Virus record (IMG/VR): IMGVR_UViG_3300017751_000235
Span: 1 to 23,844 of that record
Strand: one strand, 5' to 3'
Length of the DNA: 23,844 nucleotides
Source: a virus
Shown piece by piece: positions 6,636-17,200 of the stretch (the stretch's first letter is position 1; every line of letters begins with the position of its first letter). The position numbers and the translations under genes are program-made. A model generated the notes under the pieces. That model searched no databases. It was not told the origin of the DNA and worked only from the letters and a program-made list of their open reading frames with translations.

Positions 6636-7043
6636 ATGGCTAGAATATTAAATAATAAATATCCAATTGATTCAATTAAGCGTAAAGCTGTTGGGTTTGG
6701 GTTTCCTTTAAATGGGCCTGCTGTTTTTGTACCTACATTTACAACAAGAGAACAAACCAAATCTAACCTAATTAATTATTTATTAACTAATAAAGGAGAA
6801 AGAGTATTTAATCCTGATTTTGGTGCTGATTTAAGAAATTTATTATTTCAAAATGTTGGTGATAACACAACAAGTGAATTACAAGCAATGATTCAAGGTG
6901 ATATTAATGTTTTTTTCCCTCAAATAGAAATAAAAAATATAAAATTTACATCTAACCCAGATACAAATTCAATTAATTTTATACTAACATATGCAGTTGC
7001 AAATTTTGGTATAACTGATGATATAAATATATTACTACAATAA
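6636..7043 (+). CDS. 25: Baseplate wedge protein, gp25-like
   Basis: A 135-residue member of the gp25/TssE family, which joins the baseplate wedge to the tail sheath initiation site. Visible signatures are the leader YPIDSIKRKAVGFGFPLN, the FTTREQTKSNLINYLLTNKG helix and the hallmark GERVFNPDFGADLRNLLF. A conserved beta ending (INFILTYAVANFGITDDINI) follows. Length fits T4 gp25 (132 aa). It begins at ATG 6636 after AAAAATAATAA and overlaps the gp6 start by 1 nt. The gp25-gp6 pair is a standard order in T4-like phages, supporting a contractile tail. Confidence 0.9.
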   Translation: MARILNNKYPIDSIKRKAVGFGFPLNGPAVFVPTFTTREQTKSNLINYLLTNKGERVFNPDFGADLRNLLFQNVGDNTTSELQAMIQGDINVFFPQIEIKNIKFTSNPDTNSINFILTYAVANFGITDDINILLQ

Positions 7044-8905
7044 TGGCTGATTTAAAAAGAGATATAAGATATGTTGATAGAGATTTTAATGATTTTAGAA
7101 ATGCATTAATAAATTACTCTAAAACATATTTTCCAAACACATATAATGATTTTACAGATACATCCACAGGTATGCTATTTATGGAAATGGCTTCTTATGT
7201 GGGTGATGTTTTATCATTTTATTTGGATAATCAAATTCAAGAAACATTTATTCAAAAAGCTAGACAGCAAGAGAATTTATACCAAATGGCTTATTTATTA
7301 GGTTATGAACCTAAAGTAACAACTGTAGCGACTGTAAATATTGATTTTTACCAACAATTACCTTCAAAATTAGAAGGAGGAGAATATGTTCCTGACTTTG
7401 ATTATTGTATGATAATCCCAGAAAATACTCAAATTACCTCTAACACAAATAGTAATATAAAATTTTTGATTGAAGATCCAATTGATTTTTCAGCCTCAGG
7501 ATCTTTAGATCCTACAGAAGTATCAGTTTATCAAGTATCATCTGGAAATCCAACATACTTTTTATTAAGAAAAACAAGAAAAGCCATATCAGCAACTATT
7601 AATAGTACAGATTTTACATTTGCATCTGCTAAAAGATTTGATACTCGAAACATTAATACTACTAATATTATAGGCGTTTTAGATTGCTTTGATAGCGATG
7701 GTAATGAGTGGTATGAAGTTCCAAATATGGCGCAAGAAAACGTATTTGATACGATAAGAAACACAAATGTAAATGACCCAACATATAATAAAGAGGCAGA
7801 TGCTCCTTATTTACTTAAATTACAACAAGTACAAAGAAGATTTGTAACAAGATTTATAAATTCAGGATCATTACAAGTTGAATTTGGAGCAGGTGCTACT
7901 CAAAATAATGATGAAGAGATAGTTCCTAATCCTGATAATGTAGGATTAGGTTTACCATTTGAAAGAGATAAACTTACAACTGCTTTTTCTCCATTAAATT
8001 TTATATTTACAAATACTTATGGTATAGCTCCTTATAACACAACTCTAACTTTTAGATATTTAACTGGTGGAGGGGTTGAATCTAATGTAGAAGCTGGTAC
8101 CTTAACAATTTTAAATGATTCTAATTTTACATTTATTAATCCAAACCTATCAAATACAGCATTAGCAAATCAAATATTCAATTCTGTCTCTTCTAATAAT
8201 CCTTTAGCAGCGGATGGTGGTCAAGACGGTGATACTGTTGAAGAATTAAGATTAAATGCCGTAGGTAATTTCCAAAATCAATTACGTACAGTAACTAAAG
8301 AAGATTATTTGATTAGAACTTTATCAATGCCCTCTAACCTAGGAACAATATCAAAAGCATTTGCAACCCCCGTAAAAATTAATGAATATAAACCAGGAGA
8401 ATTACCAACAATATTAGATTTATATGTTTTAACCTATGATACAAATGGTAATTTATCAACAGCTTCCAATTTAATAAAACAAAATCTATCAACATATTTA
8501 GCTGAATATAGAATGATTAATGATTCAATTAAAATTAAAGATGCTTTTATTATTAATATAGAAGTTACATTTGATATAATTGTATTACCTAATTTTAACA
8601 ATAATGAAACTATTACTAAATGTATTGAATCTTTAACTAACTTTTTTGCTACAGATAAATGGCAAATCAATCAACCTATTTTATTTAGTGATTTATATAT
8701 TCTTTTAGATAAGGTAGAAGGAGTACAAACTGTTAAAAATGTTAGTATAAAATGTTTATCTGATGAGGTTTTAGGATATAGTAATTATGCTTATGATATT
8801 GAAGGAGCTACAATTGATGGTGTAGTTTATCCTTCAATTGATCCTATGATTTTTGAAGTTAAATATCCTAATTCTGATATTAAAGGTAGAGTAGTACCAC
8901 TATAA
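7043..8905 (+). CDS. 6: Baseplate wedge protein, gp6-like (baseplate J)
   Basis: A 620-residue protein of the gp6/baseplate-J family that forms the ring of baseplate wedges. The N-terminal YVDRDFNDFRNALINYSKTY, the STGMLFMEMASYVGDVLSFY helix and the ARQQENLYQMAYLLGYEPK segment are characteristic. The J-type patch GQDGDTVEELRLNAVGNF...RTVTKEDYLIRTLSMP lies at about residues 393-432, followed by a beta/alpha region (INIEVTFDIIVLPNFNNNET). Length matches T4 gp6 (660 aa) closely. The start overlaps gp25 by 1 nt. It is followed after 11 nt by a structural gene of unknown role. Confidence 0.92.
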   Translation: MADLKRDIRYVDRDFNDFRNALINYSKTYFPNTYNDFTDTSTGMLFMEMASYVGDVLSFYLDNQIQETFIQKARQQENLYQMAYLLGYEPKVTTVATVNIDFYQQLPSKLEGGEYVPDFDYCMIIPENTQITSNTNSNIKFLIEDPIDFSASGSLDPTEVSVYQVSSGNPTYFLLRKTRKAISATINSTDFTFASAKRFDTRNINTTNIIGVLDCFDSDGNEWYEVPNMAQENVFDTIRNTNVNDPTYNKEADAPYLLKLQQVQRRFVTRFINSGSLQVEFGAGATQNNDEEIVPNPDNVGLGLPFERDKLTTAFSPLNFIFTNTYGIAPYNTTLTFRYLTGGGVESNVEAGTLTILNDSNFTFINPNLSNTALANQIFNSVSSNNPLAADGGQDGDTVEELRLNAVGNFQNQLRTVTKEDYLIRTLSMPSNLGTISKAFATPVKINEYKPGELPTILDLYVLTYDTNGNLSTASNLIKQNLSTYLAEYRMINDSIKIKDAFIINIEVTFDIIVLPNFNNNETITKCIESLTNFFATDKWQINQPILFSDLYILLDKVEGVQTVKNVSIKCLSDEVLGYSNYAYDIEGATIDGVVYPSIDPMIFEVKYPNSDIKGRVVPL

Positions 8906-8916
8906 AAATTATAAAA

Positions 8917-9423
8917 ATGCCAACAAGAGAAGAAACATTACAATTAGATACTCAAAATACAGTAAAGGGAACTCCTCCTTCACTGATTGATAGTTTTAAC
9001 CAAACTAATTTAGATACTCAAAACCCATTCCCCGAAGGTGGTCCAATTAATGATAAACCCTCAAATTTTGTCCAAAAATATGATTTATATAATCCTTATT
9101 TTGTTCAAGGTACTCAAGCTCAAGAATCTCAATTAAGTTCTTCATTAACTATAACAGGTTTAGATGTAGAAAGTAGTGAGGCAGGAGTAAAACAAGGAGG
9201 ATCAGGTGGGCCTAATAGGACTAATTCAACTAATATTCCTAGTGGACAGTATAAGGCTGTAGGTTCTTCTCCATTACCTCTAAGTCCAACACCTGGAGGG
9301 GCAGCATTAAAAACACGAGAAGGACAAGATAAAGATTTTACATTGAACGCTTATACACCTGAAAATACTTACATGCAAACCATGATAAAATTTAAAGATG
9401 AAGCAGAAAATAATTTAATTTAA
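8917..9423 (+). CDS. Low-complexity virion-associated protein, 168 aa
   Basis: Rich in Pro, Gly, Ser, Asn and Gln with no hydrophobic core, so probably largely disordered or extended. Recognisable pieces are two repeats of LDTQN near the N-terminus (residues about 9-36), a Gly/Ser/Pro middle, and a more ordered end (DFTLNAYTPENTYMQTMIKF, then DEAENNLI). It starts at ATG 8917 after AATTATAAAA and ends 4 nt before the next gene, in the baseplate operon. An extended linker or clamp between baseplate proteins would fit. No family is recognised. Confidence 0.65.
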   Translation: MPTREETLQLDTQNTVKGTPPSLIDSFNQTNLDTQNPFPEGGPINDKPSNFVQKYDLYNPYFVQGTQAQESQLSSSLTITGLDVESSEAGVKQGGSGGPNRTNSTNIPSGQYKAVGSSPLPLSPTPGGAALKTREGQDKDFTLNAYTPENTYMQTMIKFKDEAENNLI

Positions 9424-9427
9424 TAAA

Positions 9428-10573
9428 ATGGCTATATATAAAATATTCCCCGAAAAAGATTCAACTTTATATAGTTCTTATCCTAGTAAAAATACAGGAT
9501 TAGATCAAATAATTGAGGCTTCCACTTACCAACTAAACAGCTTAGGGCAAGCAAGTAGATATTTGATTAAATTCCCTACCAGTCAGATTTCTGAAATTAT
9601 TACAAATAAAGTTACTAATGGAGAATATAAAGTATATTTAAAAAATTTTAATGCTGTAGTAACAGGATTAAATTTAGATCAAAAATTAGAATTTTACCCA
9701 ACATCTGGTAGTTGGGGTATGGGGACAGGAAGATATAATGATTCACCTGAAGTAACAAATGGTGTTAGTTGGGTATGGCAGGACTATTCAGGATCTACTG
9801 AATGGCCAACAACAGGATTTGCAGAATATGTAACAGCTTCTTTCTCAGGAAGTCAATATGAAGGTGGGGGAAATTGGTATACAGGTTCTAATCTAACTTT
9901 AGATCCAGTTACCCAATCTCAAACATTTAATTATTCAGATATTAAAGATATAGTTATTGATGTAACAAATACAGTTGAAACATGGTATAGTTATTCTTTA
10001 GACCCAACAGTTGGATTTGCAAATGAAGGGTTTTTAGTTAAACAGCCAAAAGAAAATGAGTTTATTAACACTAAAGCTAATAATGCAACCTTTAGATTTT
10101 TCTCAATTGATACTAATACAATATACCCTCCTCAGTTAGAGTTTAGATATAATGATTATACATTCAACACAGGATCTTCTAAAAATACAATATTACCTCA
10201 AGTAGAAAGTTTTATATCAATATACAATAATCAAGGCACTTACTACTCAGAAAGTATTCCTAGATTAAGATTTGCAGCTATTCCAAAATATCCGGATAGA
10301 GCATTTTTAACAGCTTCTTTATATACTACAAATTATTATCTACCAGAATCACAATCATTATATGCTGTTAAAGATACAGAAACAAATGAATTTGTAATTG
10401 ATTTTGACTCAGAATATACAAGAATTAGTGCAGATGATACTTCAAGTTATTTTGATTTATATTGTAATGGTTTGGAACCTGAAAGATATTATACTATATT
10501 AGTTAAAACCGCTGTGGGTGGTGTAACTAAAGTATTTGATGAAAATATAATGTTTAAAATAGCTAAAGGATAA
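9428..10573 (+). CDS. Beta-rich baseplate/tail protein with DNRLRE-like N-terminus, 381 aa
   Basis: The first about 230 residues read like a DNRLRE-type beta-sandwich: IFPEKDSTLYSSYPSKNTGL, SRYLIKFPTSQI, then Trp-rich strands including WPTTGFAEYVTASFSG and VIDVTNTVETWYSYSLDPTV. Such domains occur in surface and carbohydrate-binding proteins. The C-terminal part is a second beta domain with short repeats around YYSESIPRLRFAAIPKYPDR. In position it takes the place of wedge or fibre-base genes that follow gp6 in T4. It starts at ATG 9428 (TTTAATAAAATGG) and shares its last base with the next start. Structural role is likely; exact location in the virion is unknown. Confidence 0.7.
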   Translation: MAIYKIFPEKDSTLYSSYPSKNTGLDQIIEASTYQLNSLGQASRYLIKFPTSQISEIITNKVTNGEYKVYLKNFNAVVTGLNLDQKLEFYPTSGSWGMGTGRYNDSPEVTNGVSWVWQDYSGSTEWPTTGFAEYVTASFSGSQYEGGGNWYTGSNLTLDPVTQSQTFNYSDIKDIVIDVTNTVETWYSYSLDPTVGFANEGFLVKQPKENEFINTKANNATFRFFSIDTNTIYPPQLEFRYNDYTFNTGSSKNTILPQVESFISIYNNQGTYYSESIPRLRFAAIPKYPDRAFLTASLYTTNYYLPESQSLYAVKDTETNEFVIDFDSEYTRISADDTSSYFDLYCNGLEPERYYTILVKTAVGGVTKVFDENIMFKIAKG

Positions 10574-11187
10574 TGGCAATAAAAAAATTAGATACTACAT
10601 CAACTACTACAAGGCAATCAATCTTAAACAGAAGGGTTTATGATAAAGATGCTTTTAATGATACAATTAATACGGATTTCACTGAATTAGTAAGTTCCCA
10701 AGATCCTTCTTTTTTTAGCTTAGATTTAGCTACTATAGGAGATTTTTTTGAACTATATGAAAGATTTTTTTATGAAATACCTAAACTTGGAGATACTAAT
10801 TCCCATTTGTATCTTGTTGAAACTAGTGGTGAATATATAGATTACGCCCCAAGGGAAGCAGAAATACAAGCTTTATTAGAAGAAATAGCAGATTTGAGAA
10901 CAGAAAATTTAGAACTTAGACAGGATTTTGCCAATGCTCTTGGAAACACAGAATTTGGGGGAAGTGATGATGGATCTGATAGAACTATATTAGATGCAGC
11001 AGGTCAAGAAGTAAGCCCTAGAGTAATTCCAAGTGGTGCGATAACACCTCCATCTGGAGGTGGAAATAATTCTGTACCATTACCACCCCCAAGTGGAGGT
11101 AGTGGTGGAGCATCTGGAGGTGGCGGAGGTGGAGGTGGAGGATCATCTCCAACTTTAGGAAGAAGAGGAAGTTCAAATCAATTATAA
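10573..11187 (+). CDS. Structural accessory protein with coiled coil and Gly-rich tail, 204 aa
   Basis: N-terminal about 90 residues are globular with conserved-looking aromatics (DPSFFSLDLATIGDFFELYE, FFYEIPKLGDTNSHLYLVE). A heptad segment (EAEIQALLEEIADLRTENLE, about 96-115) is a short coiled coil, probably for trimer or dimer formation. The last about 70 residues are Gly/Ser/Pro with a run of nine Gly, ending in TLGRRGSSNQL. It sits immediately before the giant tail gene and shares a base with the preceding gene, so it may be a connector or assembly partner of the giant protein. No family recognised. Confidence 0.7.
   Translation: MAIKKLDTTSTTTRQSILNRRVYDKDAFNDTINTDFTELVSSQDPSFFSLDLATIGDFFELYERFFYEIPKLGDTNSHLYLVETSGEYIDYAPREAEIQALLEEIADLRTENLELRQDFANALGNTEFGGSDDGSDRTILDAAGQEVSPRVIPSGAITPPSGGGNNSVPLPPPSGGSGGASGGGGGGGGGSSPTLGRRGSSNQL
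11094..11149 (+). repeat. GGT/GGA-rich codon repeat encoding poly-Gly/Ser
   Basis: A purine-rich tract of GGA, GGT and GGC codons inside the 204-aa gene, standing out as G-rich against an AT-rich genome. It is prone to slippage, and the many GG pairs could form a two-tier quadruplex. It encodes the Gly-rich tail of that protein. Confidence 0.7.
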
Positions 11188-11205
11188 AATAGTTTAGAGG
11201 AAAAA

Positions 11206-14200
11206 ATGGCAAAGAAAAATAACCCTTATAAAAATTATTCTAAACCTTTATCACCCCCAGTGATAGAGGTTAGTTCTAATATTGAAATAGGAAATATTAA
11301 TGTTAGTGCATCAACAAGATCTGTGCCTGTGTCAACCATCACAACAGAAGGATTTGAGTTTTCTAATTCACAAATAATTCCTGCTGAAATAATTAAAGGT
11401 ACTTTTGCTCCCCAAGATCCAAGTTCTTCTATTGAACTTTTTATTTATGATATTAATAAAAACATCATTGTAGAAAATTATAATTATGAAGGATGGGAAA
11501 TAACAGAGAATACTATCCCCCCAGTTGTACCAACAACATTTACGGATTCTGAAGGAATACAACAACAAGAAAACTCTACTGGATCCTTACCAACAAGCCT
11601 AGTACAAGTTAACCCTGCTGGAGATGCTTATGATTTAGGGGTAGATAGTGGAGAAATTTATACATTATATAATTTTCTTACTAATGAGTTAGGTTCCTCA
11701 AATAATAATACTTTTTATATAGCAGAAATATCTGGGGATAGAACTGAAGTTAGGTTAAAATCTAATACTATTAATAATTCTAAAATTATAGAAGGGTATG
11801 GACAATTAAAAAATAAATTAGCTTCAACAAGATATTTTGATGAATTTTATATTAACTTTTTTAATAATATTTACTCTGTAGGTATTAATTGTCTTTTAGA
11901 TGAAAACCCAAATGAGGGAATTTCTATTTTAATTAAAACTTTTTCTCCTATACCTGCTAATAGTAATGTAGGGGATAGTGTATATGTTGTTACTAAACAA
12001 AGTGAAACCTTAGCCTGGTCTGTAGATTTTTATGAAGATTTTTCTGATTTATTAGATAATGCTACTTATATTAAAGGACCTAATATTAATATTTCTTTAC
12101 AAGATTTAGTTAACAATTCTACCACTTTAAAATCACAAACAGATTTATTAAACACCCCCTCTTCAGAATCTTTAGATTCTGTATTAAATTATCTAAACCA
12201 AACAGGTGTAACAATTACACCTAATTATTCATATAATACTTTTAATGAATTTATTAACTTTTCTTCTGCTAAAGAAAGAATAAATAATTTTTATGAAAAA
12301 GTTTCACAAATTCAAGCATATCAAGCTGATATTGATATTATTGTAACAACCACAGGATCAAACCCTAATGTTAGTGCTATTTCTCAAAGTTTAGCTAGTT
12401 TACAAACAAATATTTCAAATTTAGTTGAAAATTTTGATGGATACGAAAATTATTTATATTATAATTCCTCATCATTTGCCTACCCTAAAACAGGATCAGC
12501 ATATCCTTATACTTTAATGCCTACTGGTAGTACAGAAGTAATAGAATGGATGGGTAGTGATGATGAAAATTCACAATATTATGGAGGCTACATATTATCA
12601 GCTTCATTATATGATGAAGATAATCAAAATTGGTTATGGTATACTATACCTTCATTCATTACTGAAAATTCTGAAAATGACGAGTATGTTTCATTTTCAA
12701 ACATGGTTGGTCAATCTTTTGATGAGGTTTGGTTATATACTAAAGCATTAAGTGAAAGATATAATACAACAAATAACCCAGATACAGGCTTACCTTTAGA
12801 TCTAGCTGCAGAAGCTATTAAAGGTTTAGGATTTGAAACATTTGGAAATAATTATGATAACCAAGATAATTTTATAGGTTTAATAGGTGAAGATAATGGT
12901 ACTTATGTACCCCCAACAGGTAGTGAATTAATTACTCAATACATAGCGGTTAATGGAGGTCAAATTCTTAATTATTGGGATATTGGATATTCATGGGATG
13001 ATTATGTTGAACAAATTTTAGACCCAGGATTTCCTTATGCTATAGATAAAGTAAGTAAAGAAATTTATAAACGTCTTTACCATAATATGGCTTACCTTAC
13101 TAAGAAAAAAGGTACAATTAGTGGTTTAAGACAGTTAATTAATATTTGGGGTATTCCAAATACTATTCTTCGAATTAATGAATTTGGAGGTAAAAATAGA
13201 GACAACACAGATGACTATGATTTATGGTATAAACGTTATAGTTACGCGTATACTCCAGTAGGTAATTCATACGCAGCAAGCTCATCGGTTAAAGTGCCTT
13301 GGATGCCATTACAACGTAATCGTGTAGCAGATAATGAATATATAGTACCAGATGGTATTGCCCTTAGGTTTAAAACTATTGGTCACCCATCTTCAAGTTT
13401 TGGAGGTTCTTATTACAGCCAATCAATAGCGGTTAAAAAATCAAACGGAACTGCAGATAATAAATTTGATTGGGGTATTAGTTTATTTTACGAAGATCAA
13501 CCCTCAGGTACATATTCTGGATCTAGTTTTAGTGATTATTATGATTATGGTAAGTTAAGATTTTATTTATCTGGCTCTACATCAGAAGGAGGAGTAGCAA
13601 TATCAGATGATATTGAATTACCATTCTTTGATGGAGGTTGGTGGACAGTATTATTACAAAGAAATACTCACGTTAGTGCTAGTGATCCTTCTCAATCAGC
13701 AACATATACTTTATTTGCTGCTAATAAATTAGATAATGGGTGGGATGGAAATTCAATTGGGTGGACAGGTTCGGTTAGTTTAAGTTCACAAGCACCTGAT
13801 TTCTTTGAAGGTTATGATGGTGGGTTTTATGAATCTGTTACTTATGATTTATCAAATCCTCCATCATCTTCATTAAATGACTCTTGGAATAAATTTGGAG
13901 TAACAGAACACGATGGTGTTTATGTTGGTGGTTACATATCAGGTTCTAATGTAGGAGTTAATGTATTAAATGAGGGAGGTAAAATATTCTCAGGATCTTT
14001 TCAAGAATTTAGATATTACTCGAATGATATTGAAAAAACTGTATTCAATGATTTTGTAATGAATCCTGAAAGTATTGAAGGTAATAACATTACAGGCTCA
14101 GAATCATCGTTTGATATTGTAAACTTTAGAGCACCATTAGGTAATGAATTAGAACACGTATTTACAGCATCAGCATTAACAGGCTATATAGAAGAAATAT

Positions 14201-17200
14201 CCTCTTCTCACCCTGCAATAACAGGATCAGCCCCTGTTTATATAGTAACACAATCTTTTGTAAACCCAGCAGATATATCATTAACATCAAGTTATGAATT
14301 TATTCATTATGAGTCTACAGTTAAAAGAACATATAGTAAAACAAACGTTGAAACATATTTCTTAGATCAACCTTCTATCGGAATTAGAAACAGGGTATCA
14401 AATAAAATACAAGTTGAAGATGGGGAAGTATACGGTAATGTATTATCAAAATACAGAAGTATTCAACAAAATTATTTAATTAGTGAAAGCTATACTGAAG
14501 ATATTTCAAGTTTAGAAGTTGGTTTTTCACCTCAAGATGAAGTAAATGATGATATAATTGCATCTTTTGGTTATGGTGTAATATCAGATACACTTGCAGA
14601 TCCAAGATTTGCTTTTAGTGGCAGTCAAACATATTACCCTAAATTAAGATCAATTGCAAATGATTACTTTAAAAAATATACAGAAGGAAATGTTTGGGAT
14701 TATTTAAGGTTAATTAAATACTTTGATAATTCAATATTTAAAGCCATTAAATCATATGTTCCAGCACGTACTAGTGTTACTACAGGTATTATAGTTAAAC
14801 AACATATGCTTGAACGTAATAGACGTGTTCCCATAACAGTTGATCCTAATACAATAATAGCATACACCCCAGAAGAAGAAATTGTAGTTGGAGGTCAACC
14901 TACACTTTCCGGTATGAATAGTCCAATTTCATATAGAAATTTGGAAATTACAGGAAGTATGGATATAGGTACTATAGAAGGTGGTACAGGAGGTGTTTTA
15001 GATATTTACAATGGAGAAGTAACACAGTCTGGTTGGTTTTATGGTAACACACAATTAGCTTATTCATCATTACTTCCTGGATCTTATCAAAACTTAGCGA
15101 CAGCTTTTGGTGCTTATAATAGCGTAAACGGTATTGAAATATCAAATTTTGGTTCAGGAACTGATAATAAAGGGATTAGATTAACAACTCCTTTAAAAAC
15201 AAGATTCCAATTCATGGCATCTGTTGATTCAGATTTTCTTTTACCAAATACTGGATTTCAGTTTTTAGTATCTTCATCACTTAGGGGTGAAATTGGATCG
15301 GATATAATATCCTCTGCTTCTTTATCTCCACTACCTACTACAATAGCAACTTCATCTTTCTATGAAATGCTTCCCGAAGAAGATATTTCTTTTTGGATAC
15401 GAGGTGTAAATAATGTAGGTGATCCTACTATTACTAAAATAAGAAATTTATTAGTCCAACCATACACAGAGGATATTGAAGTTATCAGTTTTCAATCCAC
15501 CCTATTAAACCCATATGTAACTCAATCTTGGATTGAAAGAGATAACACAATATCAGGTAGTGCTTTTAGAATACATAAATCACAAGAAGAATTTTATAAT
15601 GGTGAATTTAGTGGTAGTAATTTAACAGTTACAACTCAATCATTACTAGATAACCCATTCGCACCTTCACAAGTTTTAGATACTAGTTATGTGGTAGATG
15701 TATCTCAGAGTAGGGGAGCCTTTTCTTCTGATATAGGAGCGATTAACACTTATCCATCATTTTCATTACATACAAATGTTTTTGCATATCCAGCTGGATT
15801 GGCAGCTTCGGATATCCTTGATAATAATATAAAAGATTGGTTAACTTATGTATCAAGTTTACCACTACAAGAAAAATTTAGTAAAGCAGCTATATTCTTA
15901 CAACAATCTCAAATTGATTTTCAGAATTTTTTCATTTACAGTATATTATTACCTCCTTTAGCTTATAGAATAAATGATGAATCATTAGCAACAGTATCAG
16001 ATGAACCAAGAGATTTATTTGGGTTTAATAGTGCTAATCAATATCTAGGAGGAATTACAGATTATCCTTTACCACCAGTATCAGCAAGTGGATTTGATGG
16101 AGGACTTTATGCTAGTACAGCCGCTACTCCAGCATATGAATATAATAATATAGGTCCTTATTTTAAATTTGATATTTCAGGTTCAGGATTTATTACTAAC
16201 CCAACATTAGATTTTGCTAATTCAGGGTTAGCTGGTGGATTAGAAAGTAATATTATACTTTCCTCTTTATTAGGAAGTAGAGAATCTATAACCCTTCAAA
16301 ACAGAAGTGCGGGTGTTGATTTTAATTTCCTCGAATATAGAATGCCTAATGGTTCAACTAATGGTCAAAGACCTGTAAGATTTACTAGTACTGTAAATGT
16401 ATCAGCATCCCTTAATGTAGTAGATGCTGTTACAATGTCAATTTATGTATCTAATAATGATTTAACTTATAATGCCCCTGATACAACCTCAACAAAATTT
16501 GGAAATGGTGGTTGGTTAACAACCCAACAAAATAAAGCTTATGGGTTTGGGTATGGAAGTGGTAGTTTACTTATCCAAGGTACAACTTGGTCTGGATCTT
16601 CAGGTGATAGTGGTTATTGGGTTCCTTATGGTTTACTTTTTAATAGAAAGAATTATGATCAATTTGGAAATCTTATCGATAATCAAAATACTATAGCCAA
16701 TCTTCCTGATTTTGATTTTAGTCTTACAAATACACCAAGCTTAGGATTCCCAGCAGTAGAAGATTATAGTGGTTTACCTGGTAATTTATTTAGACAAAGT
16801 CTAAATAGTGTAGAGGGTGTAATTTCTATTAATGAAAAAATTAATACAGAATTTAAATCTATAGGATATTCTTATGATCCTAATAATTCAAGATTATTAA
16901 GTGGCTCAGTAACTCCTTTATGGCTGCCTAGTGGACCACAATCTTTACAATATGTGAATTTTAACCCACAATTACCCCCATTTGAAGATTTTTATAATAC
17001 TCCATTTAATGCATTAATTAATAATGTTACTCAAAGTAGACCAAATACTTATTTACAAGTAGTAGAGTATGAAGGAGGTTCATCAACAGGTTCATCAGGA
17101 GTACCTTCAAATGTTATACCTATCCAAAATAATAAAGCTATAAAGGCAGATATTCCTGATAGTTTTTACACTCAAAAATCATCAATCATTCCTAGATATT

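Noticed and set aside
12557-12751. A 64-aa ORF in another frame of the giant gene
   Set aside because: It lies wholly inside the giant gene, with Met/Ile/Tyr/His-rich composition of an out-of-frame AT-rich read.
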